This document shows, piece after piece, positions 33,254 through 39,495 of a DNA stretch of 47,127 bases. Made by a program: the position numbers and the translations under genes. A model generated the notes under the pieces. That model was not told the origin of the DNA. It saw only the letters and a program-made list of their open reading frames with translations, and did not search any database. The stretch covers positions 1 to 47,127 of the IMG/VR virus record IMGVR_UViG_3300009610_000038; one strand, given 5' to 3'. The DNA is from a virus. Every line of letters begins with the position of its first letter. Within the stretch, counting starts at the first letter, position 1.

Positions 33254-34834
33254 TCAATAGATGTAGCTCAAGACTTGAGGATGGGGGCGGTTAATCCAAA
33301 CGCGGACCTTTCGGGGTGTACGAAGTCTAGCTATCTGTTGTAAGGCAAGGTCCGTTGATAGCGGCGGTTCGTCGGCGCTACGCTGTCTCCACCACTCATT
33401 AGCCCTATGTTTCGCGAAGCCTATATGGTCAAACGAAACGTATTCCTGAAACATCTTCAGGCCACAGAAATAGGTTATCTTGATATTTGCAATGCCGGAT
33501 TTCTTACCAATGTGACGGTTATAATGCGTCCGGTCTACGTCGTAGGTTTCGATTAAAGGTTGGCCCGTAGATATCAGGTCCCGGGTATCAGCTTGGCGTA
33601 CCATCTTTTGAGCAAAGACGAATTCAGTACCGCAACCAATACAGAACTTGGCGCGGGCATGGTTATAGGTTCCGCATACGTCGCAAATCTTTACGGGAGC
33701 GTCCCCGCCTACGTTGGCCCCTTTGGTCCGGGGGATACGGGGATCATCTATCGGGCCTAGCCGGAGGGTATTGCGGGCGAAGTCCAAGACAAGGCAATTG
33801 GTCTTGCCTGTCTCCGGGGACGGGCGGGTACCGCGTCCAACCATTTGAACCCATAGGCCGGGCGATAGTGTGGGGCGTAACATTCCAATCATGTCTATGG
33901 GCGGATGATCGAAGCCCGTAGTCAATACGTTGTTGTTCGTGACAGCCCGGAGCCTTCCGGCTTTGAAATCGTCAATGATCTTTTCCCGGTCTTTGGTCTT
34001 GGAATGTACGGCTCCGGTTGGGATACCGTAATAGTTCAGGATTTCGGCAACGTGTTCGGCGTGTTCGATACCGCTACAGAATATCAACCAAGCTTGGCGG
34101 TTATGCCCGTGCTTAATCATTTCCTGAACTACGGCGTTATTAATGTCGTTCTTGTCTACGGCTTTCTGCAATTGGGATTGGATATACTCCCCCTTTGCCA
34201 TGTCTACGTTTGCAACGTCCAAGGCGGTTTGCGTCTGACGGGGGATAGGGGTTGATAGATAGCCTTCCGATATCAGCCGGGTAAATCCGTCCGTATTGCA
34301 AATGTTGTAGCAAAGGTCCGTAAATATTCCGTTGGTTGTCAATAGCCCTTGGCCTAGCCTGTACCATGTCGCGGTTAGACCAATGACCTTTAGATGCGGG
34401 TTGATAACCTTCAATCCTTCAATGACCCGCTGATACATTGTGCTACTGTCGGGGTTCAGTAAATGTGCTTCGTCAATAATTAGCAAGTCACGGTGTCCAA
34501 ACCGTTCAATACATTTTACGACGGAGGCAACGCCCCCAAACATGATTGGTTGCACGAAGTCACGTTGACCTAGCCCGGCGGAATAGACGCCGATAGGTGC
34601 GGTAGGCCATGCCAACTGTAAGTGTTTAATGTTCTGTTCAATCAACTCCCGGACATGAGTTAAAATCATTATCCGTTGCCAAGGCCAGTAATGAAATACG
34701 GTACGGAGGAAGTCCGCTATGACGATAGATTTGCCTGTCCCCGTTGGCATTGCAATAACGGGGTTCCCCTTGTTTTCGTTGAAATACGAAAACAAACTAT
34801 TGACGGCTTCCGTTTGGTAGTAACGCGGTATCAT
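33254..34834 (-). CDS. DEAH-box superfamily 2 helicase with zinc finger
   Basis: A 526-residue helicase. Motif I MPTGTGKS (residues 29-36), motif II DEAH (121-124), motif III TAT (about 153-155), and motifs V-VI with TTGFDHPPIDM and QMVGRGTRPSPETGK. A CxxC...CxxC zinc finger (CDVCGTYNHARAKFCIGCG, about residues 385-403) follows the helicase core. Similar phage helicases act in replication initiation or fork remodelling. The gene overlaps the nuclease gene upstream by 4 bases. Confidence 0.93.
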   Translation of the reverse strand: MIPRYYQTEAVNSLFSYFNENKGNPVIAMPTGTGKSIVIADFLRTVFHYWPWQRIMILTHVRELIEQNIKHLQLAWPTAPIGVYSAGLGQRDFVQPIMFGGVASVVKCIERFGHRDLLIIDEAHLLNPDSSTMYQRVIEGLKVINPHLKVIGLTATWYRLGQGLLTTNGIFTDLCYNICNTDGFTRLISEGYLSTPIPRQTQTALDVANVDMAKGEYIQSQLQKAVDKNDINNAVVQEMIKHGHNRQAWLIFCSGIEHAEHVAEILNYYGIPTGAVHSKTKDREKIIDDFKAGRLRAVTNNNVLTTGFDHPPIDMIGMLRPTLSPGLWVQMVGRGTRPSPETGKTNCLVLDFARNTLRLGPIDDPRIPRTKGANVGGDAPVKICDVCGTYNHARAKFCIGCGTEFVFAQKMVRQADTRDLISTGQPLIETYDVDRTHYNRHIGKKSGIANIKITYFCGLKMFQEYVSFDHIGFAKHRANEWWRQRSADEPPLSTDLALQQIARLRTPRKVRVWINRPHPQVLSYIY

Positions 34835-35664
34835 AGAATAGACTTCCAGTTGGTACAGCCTTTCGGGATAAACTCCGTTGGTATTGTCTGTTGAAAGTGT
34901 CTACAGAACCATTGCCCGTTATCAATGGGTTCGGCATTGAAGCACGAACGGCAACTAATGTCAAGACGTTCTCCCCTATGGCATACGCCTACGAATGGGC
35001 ACATTTTACATTCGAAGTAGGTTTCTTGTAGGGCAATGCGGGGCGGTAGGACCATTGAACGAATGATCTTGTCCGCCTTAGCGTGTAAGTACTCGGCTTG
35101 GGTATAGTCCAGCTTCACAACTTCAATATGTATATCATCGTCATTCTTGCCAACGGCGTAATATAATCCGTTCTTATATCCGTAGGTTTGTCCATAGCTA
35201 CACATTTGGGCGTAGTGTCGGGGCTTGGAACGGAGTAGCCCCTTATCCTTCAAATCGGCAAACGATTTAGAATTATGGGTTTTGAATTCCAATACCATAG
35301 GCTCCGGGAAATCCTTATACGGTGTTGTCCCAATACTATCCGTTGAACCTCCGTAATGACCCCCATACCCCACAATACGGAACTGTTCGTTATTCGGAGC
35401 GTCATAGATATTGAAACCAATACCCTTTAGATATTCAATACAACGCTGTTCTTCGCGGTGCCCCCGATTGAATAACCGGAGCATACGTCCGCTGAATATT
35501 TCCTTTCTAGCCCAACGAAACGCTAGCCAAATATAGGCTTCGCAATCGTGCCCTATTACGCTGGCCCCTAAATGGTTACGGTGTTCTTCAGCGTATAGTT
35601 CAACGCAATGCCTATCAATATCATTGCGTATACGTTCGGATAGTATCTTGAGGTTTATAGACAT
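34831..35664 (-). CDS. PD-(D/E)XK (Cas4/RecB-like) exonuclease
   Basis: A 277-residue nuclease. The active-site pattern is GGSTDSIG (D109) and MVLEFKTH (E126, K128), with an upstream H39 (IGHDCEAY) as in RecB-family enzymes. A cysteine cluster follows (FECKMCPFVGVCH, then ISCRSCFN), resembling the Fe-S cluster of Cas4/AddB-type nucleases. With the adjacent SSB and Sak4 genes it forms an exonuclease-SSB-annealase recombination set. It does not look like an adaptation Cas4, as no other cas gene is present. Confidence 0.88.
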   Translation of the reverse strand: MSINLKILSERIRNDIDRHCVELYAEEHRNHLGASVIGHDCEAYIWLAFRWARKEIFSGRMLRLFNRGHREEQRCIEYLKGIGFNIYDAPNNEQFRIVGYGGHYGGSTDSIGTTPYKDFPEPMVLEFKTHNSKSFADLKDKGLLRSKPRHYAQMCSYGQTYGYKNGLYYAVGKNDDDIHIEVVKLDYTQAEYLHAKADKIIRSMVLPPRIALQETYFECKMCPFVGVCHRGERLDISCRSCFNAEPIDNGQWFCRHFQQTIPTEFIPKGCTNWKSIL

Positions 35665-35720
35665 ACGTTCCCAAAAATATAGAAAACCGGGAACCTCCAG
35701 AACAAAACGTGAACGGGGCA

Positions 35721-35770
35721 GACGGGGGGTTCACGGGGGTTTGGTGTGTGCCAAAGTTGAACCCCCCGCC
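35721..35770 (-). other. Nested GC-rich inverted repeat in operon gap
   Basis: In the 139-base gap between the SSB and nuclease genes, GGGGGGTTCA (35724-35733) pairs perfectly with TGAACCCCCC (35758-35767). GAC/GTC pairs lie outside and TTTGG/CCAAA lies inside. On the transcript it would form a long stem-loop with no U-run. It may be a processing, stability or attenuation element. Confidence 0.6.
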
Positions 35771-35803
35771 GTCCCAACTCCCTAAACGGGGTCGCCAAGG
35801 GAG

Positions 35804-36649
35804 TTAGCGGGGGCCTCCCCAAGCTGGAGCCTGTCCCGGCGCTCCGGGCTGGCCCGGCCATTGCGGGGCAGCTTGTGGGGGCTGTTGGGGTGCCCCGGGC
35901 GCGATCGCTCCCCATTGGGGCTGTCCGGGCATTGGCGCGGGGGCCGGGGCCGGAGGGGGCGGGTAGGGTTGGCCCGGGAAGGGCTGTCCGGGCGGCGGGG
36001 CCGGGGGTAGGGGCTGTCTAGGCGTTAGGCCGGGGGGAAGGGGCTGGTCTCCCCAAGGTTGCCCGGGGGGCGCTCCGGCGGGTTGCGGGGCGGCGGTAGT
36101 CCATTGACCGGCGGCGGGCGGCGGCGCTCCAGTAGGCGCGGGCGCTCCCCCTTGCCATGCTCCGGGCGCGGTACCGCCTTGCGGGAACTGTTGGGCCGTC
36201 TGTTGTGGGGCCTGTCCCCCTTTGCCGGGGTCGTTGCCCATTGTGTCTTTGAGGCCCCGAATATTGTTGATTGGTCCCCGTTCGCCTTGGGTAACTACGG
36301 CGTGAACCATAAAGGGGACGTTGTGCAACATTGGAAGGTAGTTGTCGGCGGGGGCGTTGTCTTGGGCTACGATATCATATTGCCCCACAACATGGCAGAT
36401 AGCGGACAGTTGCTTATAGGCGATTTCAACTGTCGTCGCATTGCTATGCCAAAGGTTCAGATTATAGTATAAGACCCGGGTTTGAAATTGTCCTTCAATG
36501 ATCTTGCATTGAAGTTCAATCATGCCATTTTGGCCGTCCCGGGTAGGTTTGACGTTGGATTTGTCAATGACAACTTTGTACCATCCTTCGGGTACAGGGT
36601 CCAACGCTACTTGTGGGGCTACCGTTCTCGCATTGAATTGAAACGCCAT
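35804..36649 (-). CDS. Single-stranded DNA-binding protein (DUF669 type) with long disordered tail
   Basis: A 281-residue protein. Residues 1-140 are a DUF669-type SSB domain: VPEGWYKVVIDKSNVKPTRDGQNGMIELQCKIIEGQFQTRVLYYNLNLWHSNATTVEIAYKQLSAICHVVG. Residues 145-281 are a Pro/Gly/Gln/Ala-rich disordered tail with PPG and PAP repeats, ending QAPAWGGPR, without the acidic DDDIPF tip common to bacterial SSBs. The codons of the tail are extremely GC-rich and repetitive. AAAGGAC precedes the ATG. Confidence 0.85.
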   Translation of the reverse strand: MAFQFNARTVAPQVALDPVPEGWYKVVIDKSNVKPTRDGQNGMIELQCKIIEGQFQTRVLYYNLNLWHSNATTVEIAYKQLSAICHVVGQYDIVAQDNAPADNYLPMLHNVPFMVHAVVTQGERGPINNIRGLKDTMGNDPGKGGQAPQQTAQQFPQGGTAPGAWQGGAPAPTGAPPPAAGQWTTAAPQPAGAPPGQPWGDQPLPPGLTPRQPLPPAPPPGQPFPGQPYPPPPAPAPAPMPGQPQWGAIAPGAPQQPPQAAPQWPGQPGAPGQAPAWGGPR

Positions 36650-36662
36650 GGTTTAGTCCTTT

Positions 36663-37352
36663 CTACCGTTTGGCTACATGACCTGACATTATCTTTTGAA
36701 AGATGTGAGACAAGTTGGGAGGTTCCCATTCGTCCAAGGCCCCGGACCTGTCCCCTGCTATGTTAGTTTGATCCGGCCAACAACGCAAGGCTTCTATTCT
36801 TTGGCCGGTTTGCGGATTGCGTAAAATATTATATTGAAAGATTTCGTCCGGAAAATACGGAACTTGGTTCTGCAATTGTTGGCCCGGGAATGACGGTTGA
36901 TTGAACATCATTCCGGTTTGGTCTTTGCTGTATTCTTGTTTCGCAATCAATACGACGTTTCTATCCGGCATATCCCGGAAGTCCCGGACTATCTGCAAAC
37001 CTTGGGTAATGATTTCGCCGTAGGCCTTGCGAGGGTCACGGGTCTTAGCCATTTCGGCCTTTAGTATCTGTTCAACGATTTCGGAAATACTATCAAGTCC
37101 TATAGTGTTGAATTGGCGGCTTTCGTTGCTGCTAATGCTCCAATGGTAAGCCTCCCGCAAATCGCTAAGGTTACGGATTTCAAAATACGGGAGGTTATAC
37201 GTTCGTAAGCTTAATAGTCCGCCTTCCGCTGAAAATATGACGGGAGTAGGGGCGGTAGCGATTAGCCGGGTCTTTCCAACTTTCGGGGGGCCATAGACCA
37301 GAACCTTAACGCCCCGGGATTGGTAAGACGCTGTAGATTGTAGCTGTATCAT
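36663..37352 (-). CDS. Sak4-type (RecA/Rad51-like) single-strand annealing protein
   Basis: A 229-residue RecA-core ATPase. Walker A GPPKVGKT (residues 21-28), AEGGLLSLR after strand 2, and Walker B-like NTIGLDSIS (D87). The small size and an adjacent SSB match the Sak4 / AAA_24 group, phage recombinases that anneal strands together with their cognate SSB. It overlaps the upstream gene by 4 bases. Confidence 0.9.
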   Translation of the reverse strand: MIQLQSTASYQSRGVKVLVYGPPKVGKTRLIATAPTPVIFSAEGGLLSLRTYNLPYFEIRNLSDLREAYHWSISSNESRQFNTIGLDSISEIVEQILKAEMAKTRDPRKAYGEIITQGLQIVRDFRDMPDRNVVLIAKQEYSKDQTGMMFNQPSFPGQQLQNQVPYFPDEIFQYNILRNPQTGQRIEALRCWPDQTNIAGDRSGALDEWEPPNLSHIFQKIMSGHVAKR

Positions 37353-37585
37353 TCTTGAGGCTCCGGCCCGGTGATTTCGTCGCCTTCTGGAGCCGGTTTA
37401 TCCGCCGGAGTTTTCGCCGTAATTTCGTCCGCCATTTCGTTAGCGGCAACGATAGCTATAGTCATTTCTGTAGCTGTTTCGGAATGTTGATAGCGGGTAG
37501 CTACTCTAGTGAATAGTGACCTAGCGTGTTGTAATTCGTCAACTGTCATAATGTCGAATACTGGCATTACTTTGGTTGCGTCCAT
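37349..37585 (-). CDS. Small paralogous helical protein A
   Basis: A 78-residue protein. Residues 13-32 (MTVDELQHARSLFTRVATRY) are closely similar to residues 12-31 of the 37840-38094 product (FNVDEMQHLRSLLTRVAARL), so the two genes are paralogues. The C-terminal half is acidic and Pro-rich (PADKPAPEGDEITGPEPQE). Probably a partner or regulator within the recombination operon. AAGGGAATGAACC precedes the ATG. Confidence 0.62.
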   Translation of the reverse strand: MDATKVMPVFDIMTVDELQHARSLFTRVATRYQHSETATEMTIAIVAANEMADEITAKTPADKPAPEGDEITGPEPQE

Positions 37586-37836
37586 GGTTCATTCCCTTTC
37601 CCTGTTCGATGTACGTTACCTTTGTTGAAATGGGGTTCTAAATGTTCTTCGCTTGTTATTACTAGAAATCCGTTCTTATCTTCAATTACATATCTGAATT
37701 GAAGGTTGCTACGTTTCCTAAATCGTGCGACGACGGTAGCCATAACTTTAATATCTTCGTTCTTATATACGACGCTATCGAACAAGGCGAACTTATATTC
37801 GCCTTGTCCAATAATGTTATGTCGAAACCGCGCCAA
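37567..37836 (-). CDS. Small beta-rich hypothetical protein
   Basis: An 89-residue protein with a TTG start at 37836, 3 bases after the upstream stop. GEYKFALFDSVVYKNEDIKVMATVVARFRKRSNLQFRYVIEDKNGFLVITSEEHLEPHF looks like a small beta-barrel of the SH3 or Tudor kind. Similar small proteins are common in phage replication operons. The N-terminal start is uncertain because of its weak ribosome site. It overlaps the next gene by 19 bases. Confidence 0.6.
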   Translation of the reverse strand: MARFRHNIIGQGEYKFALFDSVVYKNEDIKVMATVVARFRKRSNLQFRYVIEDKNGFLVITSEEHLEPHFNKGNVHRTGKGNEPWTQPK

Positions 37837-37839
37837 GGG

Positions 37840-38094
37840 TTAGGCCTTGGGCGGCGGAGGAACGGGTTCGGCTTCCGCCGGGGGCTGTTCGGACTTCGCG
37901 GGGTCCTCCGGGGGCGTCTGTTCGGACGCGGAAACCTGTTCGCTGATTTTGGTTCCCAAGGCGTCGGCGGCGGCTTGGACTTCCGCCTTGTCCGGTTTGG
38001 CCAACCGTGCCGCAACCCGAGTCAAGAGGGAGCGTAGATGTTGCATTTCGTCAACGTTGAAGTGTTTCAACGCGGCGCTAATGATCTTATCCAT
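37840..38094 (-). CDS. Small paralogous helical protein B
   Basis: An 84-residue protein, paralogue of the 37349-37585 product through the shared VDE[LM]QHxRSL[FL]TRVA[TA]R helix. The C-terminal half is again acidic/Pro-rich but different in sequence (TPPEDPAKSEQPPAEAEPVPPPPKA), which suggests duplication followed by free drift of a disordered tail. AAGGAAGGACA precedes the ATG. Confidence 0.65.
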   Translation of the reverse strand: MDKIISAALKHFNVDEMQHLRSLLTRVAARLAKPDKAEVQAAADALGTKISEQVSASEQTPPEDPAKSEQPPAEAEPVPPPPKA

Positions 38095-38347
38095 TGTCCT
38101 TCCTTCCTTTGTTGTAGGCCTGTAGAAAGGCCCCTTGGTATTCGCCGTCTTTAGCGAATTGGTCCGCCAACTTCTGAACCGCTATACGCTCCCAACAATT
38201 CAAATCATGAAACCCCTTACTAAAAGCGTCGGCGTATAACAGTATATCCCCGTAGGGTAATTTAACGGCGGTAGCTAAGTTCAAGAATGGGTAGCTGTTA
38301 CCAATCGTCTGTATCAAACGAAGATGGGGCGGGCGGGTTCGTGCCAT
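38087..38347 (-). CDS. Small hypothetical protein
   Basis: An 86-residue protein starting MARTRPPHLRLIQTIGNSYP. It is mostly helical with FLNLATAVKLPYGDILLYADAFSKGFHDLNCWERIAVQKLADQF. It overlaps the next gene by 8 bases and begins 1-2 bases after the upstream stop. No family recognised. Confidence 0.6.
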   Translation of the reverse strand: MARTRPPHLRLIQTIGNSYPFLNLATAVKLPYGDILLYADAFSKGFHDLNCWERIAVQKLADQFAKDGEYQGAFLQAYNKGRKDNG

Positions 38348-38348
38348 G

Positions 38349-38843
38349 TTACGCTTTAGGTTCCTCTAACTCCAGTTGGGGCGCTCCGGGAGTAATGGTC
38401 AATACTCCGTCAATCAGTTTCTTGATTTGTTGTTCTTCCGGAGTTAGTTCCGGCTTTTCCAATAGCCGGTATTCCTTGATTGAAAGTTCAGGCTTCCAGT
38501 TTACAAGCCTGTCCCCCACAACTTCAGCCTTGGCGCTAATCTTCGCAATAGCGGCTTGGACCCCTTCCGTAGTGTCTTTGTCTAGCCGGTAGTTCTGAGG
38601 GTATACGGCTTTCAGAAACCATCCGTTGCCAATGGCTACCCGTTGGGTTCCCTCTTTTGCGTCCGGAAATTGGACTTCGAATACGGCCCGGCGCAACCCC
38701 ATTTCGGTAGCCTTGGCGGCTTCCAATTCGGCGTGTTTCGCTTGCCACAACTGGAGCAAAGCGTTTATATCGCCTTGCACATATGTTAGCAAACGTTGGG
38801 TATCTGGCGTATACGTCTTAGCCGTTGCTGTTTGCCATGACAT
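38349..38843 (-). CDS. Phage replication/recombination accessory protein (unrecognised)
   Basis: A 164-residue protein. A long N-terminal helix (residues 13-58) is followed by FEVQFPDAKEGTQRVAIGNGWFLKAVYPQNYRLDK, a beta-rich segment I have seen in phage proteins (DUF7173-like) near recombination genes, then a mixed C terminus ending in Pro/Glu-rich residues. It may interact with the Sak4/SSB pair. GAGGAAA precedes the ATG. Confidence 0.65.
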   Translation of the reverse strand: MSWQTATAKTYTPDTQRLLTYVQGDINALLQLWQAKHAELEAAKATEMGLRRAVFEVQFPDAKEGTQRVAIGNGWFLKAVYPQNYRLDKDTTEGVQAAIAKISAKAEVVGDRLVNWKPELSIKEYRLLEKPELTPEEQQIKKLIDGVLTITPGAPQLELEEPKA

Positions 38844-38845
38844 AG

Positions 38846-39172
38846 CTATTTCCTCTTGAGGGTTTCAGCCTCTTGCGAAGTAACATTAATCAGACTTTTC
38901 ATACTGTCCATGACGTTAGCACATTCGGCGCTAAATCTCATATGGTTCTGAATTTCCTGTTTGACCCTATCGGCGTCTGCAATGATAGCTGTTCGCATTG
39001 CTTGCATTTCGCTAACGATAGCGTCAATACGTTCTAGGACAGTTGCACTAGCAAGGTCCAGTGTATTCGCTACCCTGTCCGCTAGGACTTCCCCTTTGGT
39101 TGGGGCTTCAGCTACGGCGGTACTAGCCGCTTGTCGTATACCGTTCTCAAGTTCTTCAAAGTTCTTTGCCAT
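38846..39172 (-). CDS. Coiled-coil protein
   Basis: A 108-residue, almost entirely helical protein with heptad-like patterns (LADRVANTLDLASATVLERIDAIVSEMQAMRTAIIADADRV). First gene of the minus-strand replication operon, directly after the structured leader. GGGGAAAGAACC precedes the ATG. Function unknown. Confidence 0.65.
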   Translation of the reverse strand: MAKNFEELENGIRQAASTAVAEAPTKGEVLADRVANTLDLASATVLERIDAIVSEMQAMRTAIIADADRVKQEIQNHMRFSAECANVMDSMKSLINVTSQEAETLKRK

Positions 39173-39204
39173 GGTTCTTTCCCCGTTTGGAACTACGATA
39201 TAAA

Positions 39205-39278
39205 GGGCCGGGTATCAGGCGATAGGAGTTGGCGACAAATACAAGCTACCCGGCCCCGTTGCTGTAACGCTGCAACGG
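39205..39278 (-). ncRNA. Structured leader of the replication operon (two hairpins)
   Basis: On the minus-strand transcript, CCCGTTGC/GCAACGGG (8 bp, 9-base loop) is followed by GGGCCGGGTA/TACCCGGCCC (10 bp, 31-base loop), overlapping by 2 bases, and then UUUAUAU. The second stem with its U-rich tail looks terminator-like, so this may be an attenuator. It lies between the candidate promoter (39340-39368) and the first gene. Confidence 0.5.
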
Positions 39279-39339
39279 GCGTGCCGTTTCGCTAACCCGG
39301 GTGTGTTTGCCAATAGTCCATATCCCGTTCCCGTCCGGT

Positions 39340-39368
39340 AGTCTGTCCCCGTAGGCCAAACCTGTCAA
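39340..39368 (-). promoter_or_regulatory. Candidate promoter of the replication operon (minus)
   Basis: Minus strand: TTGACA (39363-39368), a 17-bp spacer and CAGACT (39340-39345). The -10 keeps the key A2 and T6 positions. There is no heptamer box. It is divergent from the primase promoter, with 18 bp between the two -35 hexamers. Confidence 0.45.
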
Positions 39369-39386
39369 GACGCTACCCATGGGGGT

Positions 39387-39416
39387 TTGACAAGGGCCAC
39401 ATGACGGAAGCATGAT
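39387..39416 (+). promoter_or_regulatory. Candidate promoter of the primase gene (plus)
   Basis: TTGACA at 39387-39392, an 18-bp spacer and CATGAT at 39411-39416, with no heptamer box. If correct, transcription begins near 39423, after the ATG at 39412, which supports translation from 39496. Confidence 0.45.
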
Positions 39417-39495
39417 ACTCCCCGGGAACGATTTTCCGAAAGCTAAAAAACGGGGCCGGGGCGGCGGGCAACCTCAAGTGTGGGGGTTGAATGAC

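Noticed and set aside
34831-35664. Cas4 as evidence for a phage CRISPR system
   Set aside because: No other cas gene or repeat-spacer array is present; the gene sits in a replication/recombination operon.
35655-35915. Minus-strand ORF of 86 residues
   Set aside because: It is a shadow frame of the GC-rich tail of the SSB gene and of the hairpin gap.
36059-36472. Plus-strand ORF of 137 residues opposite the SSB gene
   Set aside because: Complement of the Pro-rich SSB tail; no ribosome site and wrong strand for the operon.
39205-39278. tRNA-like folding of the leader
   Set aside because: The outer stem spans only 51 bases, and there is no anticodon arm, T-loop or CCA pattern.
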